The notes under the pieces: model-generated | The model's input: only the letters and a program-made list of their open reading frames with translations | What the model was told of the DNA's origin: nothing | Database searches by the model: none | Assembly (NCBI GenBank): GCA_007844125.1 | Contig: CM017563.1 | Coordinates: forward strand, 13,988,325 to 14,052,324 | Length of the DNA: 64,000 nucleotides | Reading direction: 5' to 3' | From: Sinonovacula constricta | Lineage: Eukaryota > Mollusca > Bivalvia > Cardiida > Solecurtidae | Made by a program: the position numbers and the translations under genes | Part shown: one piece after another, positions 44,001 to 51,967 of the stretch | Layout of the letters: every line of letters begins with the position of its first letter | Numbering within the stretch: the stretch's first letter is position 1

Positions 44001-46638
44001 GGGAGACTTATAAGGATGCTAGCGTGTATTTTCAGGTTTCAAAGCTCTTCACCTCCAAACTTTTGGTTTGTCAGTGCAGTTGTTACCTTGTCCAATCTTT
44101 TTGTGTGTCAGAGTTGTTGTTAACTTGCTCAATCTTTTGGCGTGTCAGAGTTGTTGGTAACTTGTCCAATCTTTTGGTGTGTCAGAGTAATTCTTAACTT
44201 GCCCAATCTTTTGATGTGTCAGAGTAGTTGTTAACTTGTCCAATCTTTTGGTGTGTCAGAGTAGTAGTTAACTTGCCCAATCTTTTGGTGTGTCAGAGTA
44301 ATTCTTAACTTGCCCAATCTTTTGATGTGTCAGAGTAATTCTTAACTTGCCCAATCTTTTGATGTGTCAGAGTAGTTGTTAACTTGCCCAATCTTATGGC
44401 ATGTCAGAGTAGTAGTAAACTTGCCCAATCTTTTGGTGTGTCAGAGTAGTTGATAACTTGCCAAATCTTTTGGCGTGTCAGAGTTGTTGTAAACTTCACT
44501 CTTTTGGTGTGTCAGAGTAATTCTTAACTTGTCCAATCTTTTGGAGTGTCAGAGTTGTTGTTAACTTGTCCAATCTTTTGGTGTGTCAGAGTTGTTGTTA
44601 ACTTGCCCAATCCTTTGGTGTGTCAAAGTAGTAGTTAACTTGCCCAATCTTCTGGCATGTCAGAGTTGTTGTAAACTTGCCCAATCTTTTGGCGTGTCAG
44701 AGTAGTTGTTAACTTGTCCAATCTTTTGATGTGTCAGAGTTGTTGTTAACTTTCCAAATCTTTTGGTGTGTCAGAGTTGTTGTTAACTTGCCCAATCTTT
44801 TGGTGTGTCGAGGTAGTTGTTAACCTGTCCAATCTTTTGGTGTGTCAGAGTTGTTGTTAACTTGTCCAATCTTTTGGTGTCAGAGTACATGTAAACTTGC
44901 CTCATATTTGTGTGTGTGTGTGTGTGTGGAGTGTAACTGTGAACTTGTGCTGACTACACTGTTCCGCGATTGTTAAATTTGCAATAACTATAAATATCCT
45001 GATACATTTCTGCCAAACAGATCTAATACCTATTTGGGTGTATAAGTTTAAGTTACGGCTTTTCTTTGTCTTAGTCTTTCTGCAGCATCAAGTGCTAAGC
45101 TGTGTCTTTAACTTAATTGCATTTGACACATGACCTCATTTCCTATCTCCTCTGATCAGAAATGAAATGAGACAGCATTGGCCTCGTGAATAGTTTCTAC
45201 AATAATTGCAACTCATTCTGAAACTCTTTTTGTTTACATATACTGCCATTTATGGGACAGCTGTGATCAAACCTTCTTCAAGTATAACTCCCTATTAAAG
45301 GTATGGGATATATCCAACAGTTACTGCAATTACAATCTTCTGGATCAGATCCATGTCATTGAACACATTTCAGCTCTTATCAGTCATCTTGGGTCCATGG
45401 AAATATCTTGTCACTCATCATGGGTCATTTGAGCATTTGAGATGGTTTGTTTGGTGTATCCTTCTACCAACAGTACTTATTTGGGCATGGTGTCCACAGG
45501 AAGTAGATATGGTGCTGTTTTGATGCCATACAGCATGCTGTGAACTCTTGGCATAATAACATGCCCAGTCATATTATCCTGGCACGGATCCAACCAGTTG
45601 TGGAACAATCCTTATAAGTGCTTAAGGGTTATCAAGGGAGTTATACGACTATTTTTTCGAACCAGGGTCTCATGGTACTTGTAGCCTGCGCTTTACTAAT
45701 TACACCACCAGATCAGGTGAGATGAAGTTGCTTTAACTATATTCTGGTCTTGAAGGCGATGATACCTGGACACCTAGGAGGTAGCAATTTTCTAAAGTCA
45801 TGTAGTTGGCAAATGTATTTGTGACCCATTTTTAATACCAGTTAAACATCCCAGTTGGTCCCTTTTGCCGACTGACGGGCCATGGCAATAACTGTTGGGT
45901 TTGCTCTTTTTGTTAAATGACTCATCACAGATTTGTTCTTACTTTTACATGTGGCTTGCATTTGAATATCTTTTGTCCTGTGCCTTTTCAAAAGTTGGTA
46001 AATATTGCAATGCTCATAGGACTTTGCCATATATTCGTACACAAGGAATCCTGCATCAAATCCATTGCTCTTCAATGAAGTGTGCTGTCCTTTGCTATTA
46101 AACAATTGCCTACAGTTATGATTTCTCAATTACTTTTTAGCTCATGGATCACATTTAAATTTCATAGGGCAAGGACGAGGAATATAAAATCCTTACTAGA
46201 TTCATTATCTGAATGATTGCTCAGTCAGTAGAGCATTAGTCTAGACAACTATGGGATGCCAGGTTTAGCATTGGACTGGCTGCCCATTTTTTTCTTACTA
46301 TGTTACATATGCTTGGTTTGACATCGCCAGAACAGGAAGATGGCTGATTTAAAAGTGCAGGTGAATATCTGCCCAGCCATTAGAGCATTTATCTAGGTAG
46401 CTGAAGTCTCTTGTTCAAAGTGTTGCAGCAGAGTTTTCTTCCTGTTACAACAACAAGAGATGCTTCACCTGAATAGTAAAAAAATACAAAAACATTAATT
46501 ATCACCAAATCACCACAACTTTACCTCAGCTCTGTCACATCCTGAGGAATAATGCACAATTGGATTTTTTCTTTGACCCCATTGGAGCTTGGATAGTATA
46601 TTGGTGTAAGCTACATAAAGCTTTACACTTACCATCAT
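25812..46638 (-). CDS. DUF885-family protein, putative zinc metallopeptidase-like enzyme, complete 17-exon coding region
   Basis: Minus-strand join of 25812-26065, 27247-27416, 27892-27963, 28144-28208, 29493-29597, 30230-30290, 31136-31243, 32440-32534, 34287-34379, 35066-35233, 36167-36248, 37081-37196, 38441-38509, 39023-39158, 40093-40223, 43134-43274 and 46633-46638. It totals 1872 nt, 623 residues plus stop. All introns are GT/AG and in phase. Landmarks: N-terminal [28 protein letters not shown] (about 94-107), HEGTPGHH (393-400), [11 protein letters not shown] (437-447), VVDTGIHYY (474-482), [12 protein letters not shown] (507-518). These are signatures of DUF885 (PF05960), widespread in bacteria, patchy in animals and of unproven function. 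The HE..GHH cluster and the downstream Glu resemble metallopeptidase metal ligands; that is inference. There is no signal peptide or membrane helix, so it is probably cytosolic. Length fits the family (about 560-620). Confidence 0.93.
26322..26596 (-). mobile_element. SINE family A, full-length copy in a DUF885 intron
   Basis: Minus-strand tRNA-like head (GCAATAGCTCAGGTAGTAGAGC and GGGTTCAAACCCCGGCCGGG) with the complete family A body running to GCTGATACTGTGCAGCGACA on the plus strand. Oriented with the host gene. Confidence 0.88.
26640..27243. repeat. 63-bp minisatellite directly behind a splice donor
   Basis: About 9.5 tandem units of 63 bp (core CATTTTGCATTTGCCTGTGT on the plus strand). 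The last unit runs straight into the donor of DUF885 exon 16: intron bases +5 onward (TACACAGGCAAATGC) are already repeat. As 63 is a multiple of 3, overlapping open frames arise on both strands; none is a gene. Confidence 0.95.
27247..27416 (-). CDS. DUF885 gene exon 16
   Basis: Residues 483-539, acceptor CTTCATTCAG, donor GTAAGTAC. Contains [10 protein letters not shown] and the family-defining [19 protein letters not shown]. Confidence 0.95.
27475..27612 (-). mobile_element. SINE family B, 3' fragment
   Basis: Minus-strand 3' half only: TTATTGGGTTCACTGTCTTA, AGTTACCCAGAGATGATGAC and GCATGCAGTGAACACCATGT match the body of the copy at 4083-4401. Confidence 0.72.
27700..27800 (-). mobile_element. 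SINE family C, diverged fragment
   Basis: ATGTCTTGGTAGAACCAGAT and ACTGGCGGTCAGCTGTC resemble the family C body; weak similarity. Confidence 0.45.
27892..27963 (-). CDS. DUF885 gene exon 15
   Basis: Residues 459-482, acceptor TGTTTCAG, donor GTAAGTTA. Encodes [20 protein letters not shown]; the R.VVDTGIH segment is a family motif. Confidence 0.94.
28144..28208 (-). CDS. DUF885 gene exon 14
   Basis: Residues 438-458, acceptor TATTTGCAG, donor GTAAGTCA. Encodes [20 protein letters not shown], the second half of the EGWALY motif. Confidence 0.94.
28210..28850. other. DUF885 intron, nothing recognised
   Basis: No repeat family recognised in this part of the intron. Confidence 0.35.
28853..28940 (-). 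mobile_element. SINE family B, 3' fragment
   Basis: GTTTGTTGGGTTTATTGTCC, then TTTTATCTGGGGAAAGTGTA and GAAGCAGTGCTGCCTTGTGT, match the tail region of family B. Confidence 0.65.
29493..29597 (-). CDS. DUF885 gene exon 13
   Basis: Residues 403-437, acceptor GTATTTTCAG, donor GTGAGC. Encodes [20 protein letters not shown] and ends FYNAYVE; that last Glu opens the EGWALY motif. Confidence 0.93.
30230..30290 (-). CDS. DUF885 gene exon 12, signature exon
   Basis: Residues 382-402, acceptor AATGTTTCAG, donor GTAAGTTA. Encodes [20 protein letters not shown]. The HEGTPGHH octapeptide is the strongest family signature and the probable metal-binding and catalytic cluster. Confidence 0.95.
30388..30625 (-). 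mobile_element. SINE family C copy with short target-site duplication
   Basis: Full family C copy, head at the high-coordinate end (GGCGTGGTGGAAGAGTCGCC on the minus strand). A direct repeat GGCAGTAT flanks it at 30380-30387 and 30626-30633. Confidence 0.82.
30787..31107 (-). mobile_element. SINE family B copy, head about 28 bp from a splice donor
   Basis: Full-length copy with tRNA-like head (GCGCAATCAGTAGAGCATCG, GGGTTCGATCCCGGG) and tail TTGGGTTTATCTTCCCACCA on the plus strand. Its head end lies about 28 bases inside the intron that follows DUF885 exon 11. Confidence 0.9.
31136..31243 (-). CDS. DUF885 gene exon 11
   Basis: Residues 346-381, acceptor TATTTCCTCAG, donor GTAAGTTC. Encodes [20 protein letters not shown] and [12 protein letters not shown], the region feeding into the HEGTPGHH helix. 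Confidence 0.94.
31245..32200. other. DUF885 intron, nothing recognised
   Basis: AT-rich intron sequence without recognised elements. Confidence 0.35.
32205..32420. repeat. irregular tandem repeat, units near 29 bp
   Basis: Repeated segments of the form TTATGCTTAGAAGGCTAAGA..GATTTCATGC with substitutions and length changes, ending about 20 bp before DUF885 exon 10. Confidence 0.75.
32440..32534 (-). CDS. DUF885 gene exon 10
   Basis: Residues 315-345, acceptor CCCTTATAG, donor GTAAGTCA. Encodes [20 protein letters not shown] and RNIPELPL, matching the YRxIxxRIxxxLPxxF pattern of the family. Confidence 0.93.
32536..33820. other. DUF885 intron, nothing recognised
   Basis: No supported element; the 69-residue minus-strand ORF at 32989-33198 has no features. 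Confidence 0.35.
33826..33990. mobile_element. 165-bp imperfect palindrome, foldback MITE candidate
   Basis: CAACAGCATCATAATCC (33828-33844) pairs with GGATTGTGATGCTGTTG (33969-33985) with one mismatch. An inner pair CATCATCTGAATGGTCACCT and AGGTGACCATACAGATGATG continues the stem around a central loop. The small ORF inside is a shadow. Confidence 0.72.
34287..34379 (-). CDS. DUF885 gene exon 9
   Basis: Residues 284-314, acceptor TATCTTTTCAG, donor GTAGGT. Encodes [20 protein letters not shown] and DKKFLIEGE. Confidence 0.92.
34381..34817. other. DUF885 intron, nothing recognised
   Basis: AT-rich intron sequence without a recognised element. Confidence 0.35.
34818..35055 (+). mobile_element. 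SINE family C copy, antisense, ending about 10 bp from a splice donor
   Basis: Plus-strand copy with tRNA-like head (AGGTGAAGTGGTAGAGTCAC) and body (GTGGTTCTACTCAAACATTT, TGGTCATTGAGAAATATTTG). Its tail nearly reaches the donor of DUF885 exon 8 at 35065. Confidence 0.85.
35066..35233 (-). CDS. DUF885 gene exon 8
   Basis: Residues 228-283, acceptor ATTTTACAG, donor GTGCTTGT (non-optimal). Encodes [20 protein letters not shown] and [20 protein letters not shown]; the TPEEIHxLGxxEVxRI pattern is typical of the family. Confidence 0.95.
35235..36160. other. DUF885 intron, nothing recognised
   Basis: AT-rich intron sequence without recognised elements. Confidence 0.35.
36167..36248 (-). CDS. DUF885 gene exon 7
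   Basis: Residues 200-227, acceptor TCCCTACAG, donor GTAAAA. Encodes [20 protein letters not shown] and IKVFIEE, an amphipathic helix. Confidence 0.92.
36635..36893 (-). mobile_element. SINE family B, 5'-truncated copy
   Basis: Body and B box (AGCCCGGGATCGAACCCGGG on the plus strand) are present. The head breaks off at CCATACCTGGACTC, so the A box is missing. Confidence 0.85.
37081..37196 (-). CDS. DUF885 gene exon 6
   Basis: Residues 162-199, acceptor TCTGTTCCAG, donor GTAAGTGT. Encodes [20 protein letters not shown] and [16 protein letters not shown]. Confidence 0.92.
37198..37780. other. DUF885 intron, nothing recognised
   Basis: AT-rich with an A12 run near 37430. Confidence 0.35.
37800..38123 (+). 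mobile_element. MITE-like element M, copy 3 (left end unclear)
   Basis: ATAAGAACGATTGGTATTCC, GCTAAAACATTAGTAGTCAT and TGTTTAATGAACATATTTTT align collinearly with 18330-18610. The right end CAAACTGTCGAATACCACCT plus TTAA reproduces the terminal repeat. The left inverted repeat was not found, so the copy is probably truncated. Confidence 0.75.
38441..38509 (-). CDS. DUF885 gene exon 5
   Basis: Residues 139-161, acceptor GTCTTACAG, donor GTAAGAAG. Encodes [20 protein letters not shown]. Confidence 0.9.
38870..38985 (+). mobile_element. SINE family B, diverged 3' fragment
   Basis: CAGCTTCAATAAAACACCAT and TTCCAGATAACTGAAAGTTG resemble the family B tail on the plus strand. Confidence 0.5.
39023..39158 (-). 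CDS. DUF885 gene exon 4
   Basis: Residues 93-138, acceptor CTTCATACAG, donor GTAACA. Encodes [20 protein letters not shown] and the [20 protein letters not shown] segment, equivalent to the family's PLNPxxG..T.LP..xxxYxxRL region. Confidence 0.94.
39160..40085. other. DUF885 intron, nothing recognised
   Basis: The 93-residue plus-strand ORF at 39384-39665 has no domain features; no repeats recognised. Confidence 0.35.
40093..40223 (-). CDS. DUF885 gene exon 3
   Basis: Residues 50-92, acceptor GTTAAATAG, donor GTAAGTAA. Encodes [20 protein letters not shown] and [18 protein letters not shown]. Confidence 0.92.
40390..40612 (-). mobile_element. SINE family C copy
   Basis: Minus-strand copy; B-box region AGAACGGGACTTGAACCCAA on the plus strand, and body with AAATGTCTGGATAGAACCAC. 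A second small piece (GTAGAACCACTAGGGCGCC) precedes it at about 40340. Confidence 0.85.
40615..41560. other. DUF885 intron, nothing recognised
   Basis: ORFs of 61-77 residues on both strands overlap each other and have no support. Confidence 0.35.
41565..41622 (-). mobile_element. SINE family C, short fragment
   Basis: GCAGAAGACCCCAGACAAAT followed by GACAGGGTAAAATACC. Confidence 0.55.
41736..42044 (-). mobile_element. SINE family B copy
   Basis: Full-length minus-strand copy: tail GTTTGTTGGGTTTAATGTCT, head region GATGCTCTACCGATTGCACT on the plus strand. Confidence 0.9.
42045..43125. repeat. intron 2 segment with a duplicated 130-bp piece
   Basis: The segment around 42590-42700 (TCTAATTTCTGCATTTCAGC, GAATTTTTATTTTGAGGGGA) recurs at 42725-42850 (same motifs, AAAAACTAAGCTTATTT), a diverged tandem duplication. 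The ORF at 42472-42726 is a shadow. Confidence 0.6.
43134..43274 (-). CDS. DUF885 gene exon 2
   Basis: Residues 3-49, acceptor CCTATAG, donor GTACGTAG. Encodes [20 protein letters not shown] and [20 protein letters not shown]. The FF..R...PE.ST....NDKL spacing matches the N-terminus of DUF885 proteins. Confidence 0.93.
43280..44050. other. DUF885 intron 1, nothing recognised
   Basis: AT-rich sequence without recognised elements. Confidence 0.35.
44055..44905. repeat. 37-bp minisatellite, about 23 units
   Basis: Unit CTTGCCCAATCTTTTGGTGT plus GTCAGAGTAGTTGTTAA, with frequent substitutions (GTCC for GCCC, GTTGTT for GTAGTT), followed by (GT)n at 44909-44928. In the first intron of the DUF885 gene. 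Confidence 0.94.
45444..45718 (-). mobile_element. SINE family B, old diverged copy
   Basis: TTTGTTTGGTGTATCCTTCT, AGCATGCTGTGAACTCTTGG and CACCAGATCAGGTGA keep the family B order with many changes. Confidence 0.72.
45720..46600. other. DUF885 intron 1, nothing recognised
   Basis: The 95-residue ORF at 45842-46129 has no features. Confidence 0.35.
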
Positions 46639-46704
46639 GACTTTGAAATGACCAAGGGAACGGTGTCCGTTGGAAGGTGATAGTTGTTGTGATTAAGGAG
46701 CTTG
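46633..46704 (-). CDS. DUF885 gene exon 1: 5' UTR plus the first two codons
   Basis: Acceptor-like TTTTCAG at 46705-46711, donor GTAAGTGT after 46633. The last six bases are ATGATG and join in phase to exon 2, so translation starts at 46638. The rest of the exon has stops in the other frames and is taken as 5' UTR. A further upstream noncoding exon is implied by the acceptor. Confidence 0.75.
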
Positions 46705-46711
46705 CTGAAAA

Positions 46712-47480
46712 TGAAAAAATAAATTATGTCGAGCTGGAATATGCTGAAAAATGAAACAAAAGAGGTGATTAATAGGGGGGCATCTGGAAGGGAACATGCA
46801 GTTCAGAGGGGATGATCTTGTGAGGACGCCATGCTGAATAAGAAGCATGACATGGATGTTGGTGTTTCCGATATATTGATAAAATGGTAAAGCTATCTTG
46901 AAGATTGGATGAAATCTTGCTGAAGAAGATTTACAAACAATCATTGATCATAAATATGTACCTTTTTTTCCAACATATAATTATTAAAGACATTTTTAAT
47001 ACATATATGAAGTCCTATAAATGTTGACTAATATTCATAGTGAAAGTAAATCTGTTTGACAACATTAGGTGAAAGATAGAGGAAAGCATGCAGAAAAGCT
47101 AATAATGTTGAACTGAAAAGCATGAAGCTATAAAGAATGGACCATCCCAGAGAAACATGAAGAAAAAGCTAATAAGAAAAGCCCAACCCAGAGTGACTAT
47201 CACAATGATGATGAGGAGGAGGGTGAGGAGTGTGGTATTAAAGCAGAGTCAGGACTGACCAATTACAGAATTAGCTTATCTGACAATTTTAGCAAGACAG
47301 ACTAAAACGAAAGCAGTTCCTGATGTCACAATTTCTAAATTGAAGACTAAATAAAATCTTACATAAAACTCAAGTATAAATGTTGCTTTAGTTTATTACA
47401 TGAAAAAAGTGTTTGTTTTTAAAACATTGTTTGGTTAAGCTAATTATTTTTTTTTTGGTGTGGAAAACCCCAGGCAACTT
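46712..47480. other. 5' UTR intron of the DUF885 gene, nothing recognised
   Basis: GATGATGAGGAGGAGGGTGAGGA-type purine run near 47200; no supported gene. Confidence 0.35.
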
Positions 47481-47484
47481 TAGT

Positions 47485-47548
47485 TTGAAACCGGGACCTC
47501 ATGTACTGCGAGCAGATACCCTACCTACTGTGCTACCAGGTCTGGTCA
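47485..47548 (-). mobile_element. SINE family B, head fragment
   Basis: TTGAAACCGGGACCTCATGT and GTGCTACCAGGTCTGGTC on the plus strand resemble the tRNA-like head of family B. Confidence 0.5.
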
Positions 47549-47757
47549 TAAAAGAATAAAACAATATTTTAACATTGCCCAGTCAAAAAAAAAAAAATTA
47601 TTCAGTTGCACCCCTAATGTTCACTCAGTTACAAAAGCATTCACATTATCACATGGTCTTCATAGTGTATACACTTGCATAATTTCTTAACCTGTTATCA
47701 TAAGCATTTTTTTTTCAATTCATGGAAACATCTCATTTTCTACCTATTAAATCTGTG

Positions 47758-47905
47758 GGGAGTTTCAGAAGTATACTGTGCATTACTTGCATTGCAACTG
47801 TTAATACGGGACTTTCAGAAGTATACTGTGCATTACTTGCATTGCAACTGTTAATAGGGGAGTTTCAGAAGTATACTGTACATTACTTGCATTGCAACTG
47901 TCTTA
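47758..47905. repeat. three tandem 50-bp units
   Basis: TTTCAGAAGTATACTGTGCA starts at 47763, 47813 and 47863. The units are nearly identical, implying recent duplication. Confidence 0.92.
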
Positions 47906-47914
47906 TCGCTTGAC

Positions 47915-49010
47915 CATAAATTATATAGATCCAGTCACTAGCTATTTTCAACAGGCAATGATGTACCTGTGTCTACCGGTATAAATAGCATTGTAGATTG
48001 TTGTCTTCATTATGTAAGCTTTTGGCTGTGGCTGATTGAAAGTATAGAGCCATTTTTTGATACTTCAATCCTATCTCATGCTCTCTCAAACCTACACATT
48101 GACGGCCATGAATGTATGTTTGCTGGCAGAGTCTTGCTACTTAGCAAACAACAATGCAAATGGTGGTAAAGTTTGCAAATCCTTTGCAGTTAAAGTACCG
48201 GGTAGCTGTGCATTTCAAAATCTTCCTTATTATTAACCGAGGTCACACAAATGTGTGAGTTCATAACTCATCCAAGTTTCCAGAAAAAGGTGAGAAACTA
48301 GACCACCTTGACCTACATTCTTGACCTTTGCTTAAAGAGAACCTCTGGCAATAATTATTATGGCGGTGATGATAACATACACCATTTTTAATCTCAGTGA
48401 ACAAAAATATTGACACAAATTATATCAGAAGTAAATACAGTGGAAGTTATATTATTAAAATGTTATTGTGTTAAAAAAGCTGGAACACAACACACCATGT
48501 GCAGTGATGTGACTCAAATGTCAAATGTATATGTTAACATGAAAGTGATTTAACTGGTGCTGAAAGTGAACTTTGTGACGCTGAAAAAGATAATACAATT
48601 TCAAGTTAATAAATCTAAATTTTTAAACATCTTCTCACTACATCCATTTCAATGAAAAGTTAAAAACACTGGTAAAATTCCAGCTATGTTCACGATGAAA
48701 ATATACGCCAAAAATTATATTTACCCTAATATTTTGGAATGCATGCAAGATTTATAAGTGCGAATTATCGTAACATTTCTTCTACAATTTAAAACATTTT
48801 GTTTAAGCTCTATTTAATGCGGTATAGTTTGAAGGCAAGAAATGGCGAAACATGCAGGAATAATTCTACATGCAGGAATAATTCTATCTGATCTCTGCGT
48901 CGTAAATTTAAGGATTTACTTGTCATAATAATCGATAAATAGACAGAAAACCATAAACTCCCTTTTATAACTAAAATGATATAAAGAGCAATATACAAAA
49001 AACAACAGCC
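47915..49010. other. stretch with no supported gene
   Basis: AT-rich. A short fragment near 48240-48345 (GACCACCTTGACCTACATTC) may derive from repeat H, but this is not certain. Confidence 0.35.
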
Positions 49011-49018
49011 AAACGTAC

Positions 49019-49300
49019 CTTATTGAAACCCCTTTAACTGTTGTATAAAAATTTCCACTCTGAACTTGTTCAATACACTGTCTGTAAATGTGTACTGACC
49101 CAAAATAGCGACTTCACGTGTATATATATAGAAGCAACAAACACCGGCAAAGCCCGGATTTTTCAGGTTCCACTGCGATCGTGATGCTGGTTCCGCCTGA
49201 TCAATACACAATTTGGAGCCTGGAACCAGACGTCTATTTCCGTGTAGGTTATTTACGGAAACGCTCATATTTTGCTTGTAACCAATAAGAATAGAAGAAA
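49019..49300 (-). promoter_or_regulatory. putative first noncoding exon and promoter side of the DUF885 gene
   Basis: AATAAG followed by GTACGT on the minus strand (donor after 49019) could end a first exon that splices to 46704. GC content rises here, and a CACGTG E-box (49305-49310) and CCAAT (49282-49286) lie at its upstream edge. The 95-residue ORF through it has no homology I can name. The transcription start is not determined. Confidence 0.4.
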
Positions 49301-49310
49301 TAAGCACGTG

Positions 49311-50468
49311 ATCGTAGTAAAAACGACAGCATGGCGTTCATTCAGTTTCTACTTTCAGTTCGGAACATTAATAATATTTTTATTTATAGCCGCACTTGAC
49401 ATCAGGTTTTTGTTTGTTCGTTTTGAAATTTTGTCTGAGGGGTGTTGAACAAGTCCTTGAAAATCAAACCAATTCAAAATGAAAAATCGTTTAAATGTTT
49501 ACGTATATCAAAAGTAAATATGTCCCCATACGTACCCCAGGCACATAAGTGCACATTATTTCGAAAAACGGTATTTTCAAAAAGTAGAACAAAATGCCTA
49601 AACATGAAGGTTTGAAGGGGTGAGAGGTGGACATGCTATGTCTATTTCCGTTGCAGATCATTAAATCAAGGAAAAGGAAACGAATATTCTAGCGCCCCAC
49701 CACTACGTATAACACTATCGCGAGGTGTTATATGTGTTTCCTACCCGAATTATATTGTCTTTTGGCTAACGAAATGCCGAAGAACGCACCCACGCAGAAA
49801 AGAAAAAACAGAAACGCCCCACCCCGCCTTACCCGGACCTGTACATCAATTGAGACCCCGCTACGCCCCTGACACAGTCTCTGATAGTTTCTGGACTGTC
49901 TCTCTCCTTTCCTCATTGAAACCCATAATTTACCATGCCATAAATTTACTTAGTTAATGTTTAAAAAGCATATCAAGTGTGTCGTGCGGTTTTCTGGTCT
50001 CTTCGCTGCGATTACGTTTACGTTACCAACTTAGTATTACATTTTTTACAAAGTTTCATGGGCTATTTAGTAGCAGAGAGTTTGGGAAAACCTACTTAGA
50101 TTGCATACAACCTTATGTTCAGTGCATGTTGACAAAATTCCGTATAAACGCACAAGTTTTTTCCCCAAGTTTTATTTGTCAGTGTATATATTTTGGCATC
50201 ATCTGATTATATGTAGTGTTCTAACACCGAGTTTCAAGTTACTATTTTAATCAAATCTCAGGTAAACATATACCTTTCTACAATCAGGCGCATAGCTGCA
50301 GAATACGCAGTCTCATTGTCCCAAAAGGATAAATCATAAAAATTGTAAGTTTGCAATAAAATCCGACCCTAGAAGGAGTACTCTGTACATTTAATGCGAT
50401 AACCAGACAATTGTCGCTTGTGTTTAGGCAGCTTCGCGACTGGAAATAAAGAACATAACATTTTACCT

Positions 50469-50470
<2 letters not shown>
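49311..50470. other. intergenic block between divergent genes, nothing recognised
   Basis: No supported ORF, RNA gene or repeat family. Confidence 0.4.

Positions 50471-50549
<79 letters not shown>
50471..50549. repeat. (TC)n(TA)n compound microsatellite
   Basis: About 30 CT units followed by about 9 TA units. Poly-RE or poly-LS ORFs through it are artefacts. Confidence 0.96.
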
Positions 50550-51782
50550 CTTGATAGCCAAACATCTCCAAAATCTACCACGTACATTCTAGAAAAACAA
50601 AATTTTCCCGGGGCATTCCGGACCCATCCCCATCACCAACGGCCATGCGTACAAAACATATCATGCCTAGCCCCTGACAATAGTACATTTTGCTTTACAA
50701 AATGCTGTCTAAAAATAAAAACATTTCATATTGAACTAGAAATATCATTAACAAAATATATGCAGCGTTGATTTGTCACTTATAAACACACTTCATTGTT
50801 TTTTTTCTTTCTTCAGAAAATGAGCTTTTGCAATCGAGACACCAAGTAATGACACATTTCTGTCACCAGCCGGTCGCCTCGTTCGTGCCTCTTAATTCGT
50901 AGCTTTTCACTTAACGCACGGTGCCAAATGAGGTTTTATTCAATTTACACGCAAATACTGTAGAGAATAGATTTTAACTTTAATATAAACATCATTAAAA
51001 TGGTACGTCATACACATACGGTTATATTAATAGGAACAATACTATATACGATGTTGTCTGGAATTTCTACCAGTGCGAGACGCTCTGATATCATTCCGGC
51101 TAACCTTGCGTTAGCAATTAAAGTTTATTACGTCAAAATGGAGGTTAGACATCTATACATCGAAGAAATGCCGTACAACAAAGGGGTGGCCGTGTGGCGT
51201 TTGGACATGAAACCCACTAAAAGCCATAGAAATACTGTTGCTGGGAAGGGTTGTTGTATTGTATTTGTTGTCCACACAATAGTACAAAGTGATGATTGAG
51301 TGGTGCCCGTAACTCATGTTAGGCGGGTTCACTTGCCTGTTTAGAGTTATGAGAAAGATGGATTTCTGAGGCACACAGGATTTACCCAGACTAAACACGG
51401 TCAGTTATTCGTGCTTGGGAAGAAGTAGTGAGTACACAGAACAAATATGTATGTCTAAGAAGACCTGATGCGTCAACTGTGTCCATGTATGCTTCAAATG
51501 TTAACATTAATACTGTTATCTGTTTAAACTGGAACTTCATTATTTTGTTTAATTCAGATACACATGAAATGTAGATTTACAAATGAACAAAGTCGTGTGC
51601 AAATATTGCTCTTTGTCGAGAGGAAAGGGCAGAAAGGACAGAAAGGGAGCGAACTGCTATTACAACGTGTGTTCCACTGACTATTCATTATCTGCTTGGC
51701 CGAGATATTTGCGATATCCAGTGCGGGACTTTAAGTTTAAGCTAACATGTATGTTTTTTTTTCACAACTCTAATCTTTTTCC
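50550..51782. other. intergenic block, one unassigned 99-residue ORF
   Basis: The plus-strand ORF at 51000-51299 starts with a hydrophobic segment (VILIGTILYTMLSG). It has no recognisable domain, no nearby promoter and ordinary length for chance; I do not call it a gene. Confidence 0.35.
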
Positions 51783-51805
51783 TGGTGGTGGTGGTGGTGG
51801 TGGTG

Positions 51806-51850
<45 letters not shown>

Positions 51851-51851
51851 G
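51783..51851. repeat. (GGT)n(GT)n(G)n compound microsatellite
   Basis: GGT units pass into GT units and then an uninterrupted run of 16 or more G. Confidence 0.95.
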
Positions 51852-51938
51852 CATTCCCCATCCCCCGCCCTGGACCCATCCCTGCCTTCATAGGAAGTTG
51901 GAAAATAATTAACAATATAACTGCACATGCAAACATTT

Positions 51939-51967
51939 AAGAGTGTGTGTGTGTGTGTGTGTGTGTG
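51939..51967. repeat. (GT)n microsatellite
   Basis: About 13 GT units. Confidence 0.92.

Noticed and set aside
49020..49307. 95-residue minus-strand ORF
   Set aside because: Better explained as a 5' noncoding exon of the DUF885 gene; the frame stops four bases before the putative donor.
51000..51299. 99-residue ORF with a hydrophobic start
   Set aside because: No domain, splice context or promoter signal; length is within chance expectation.
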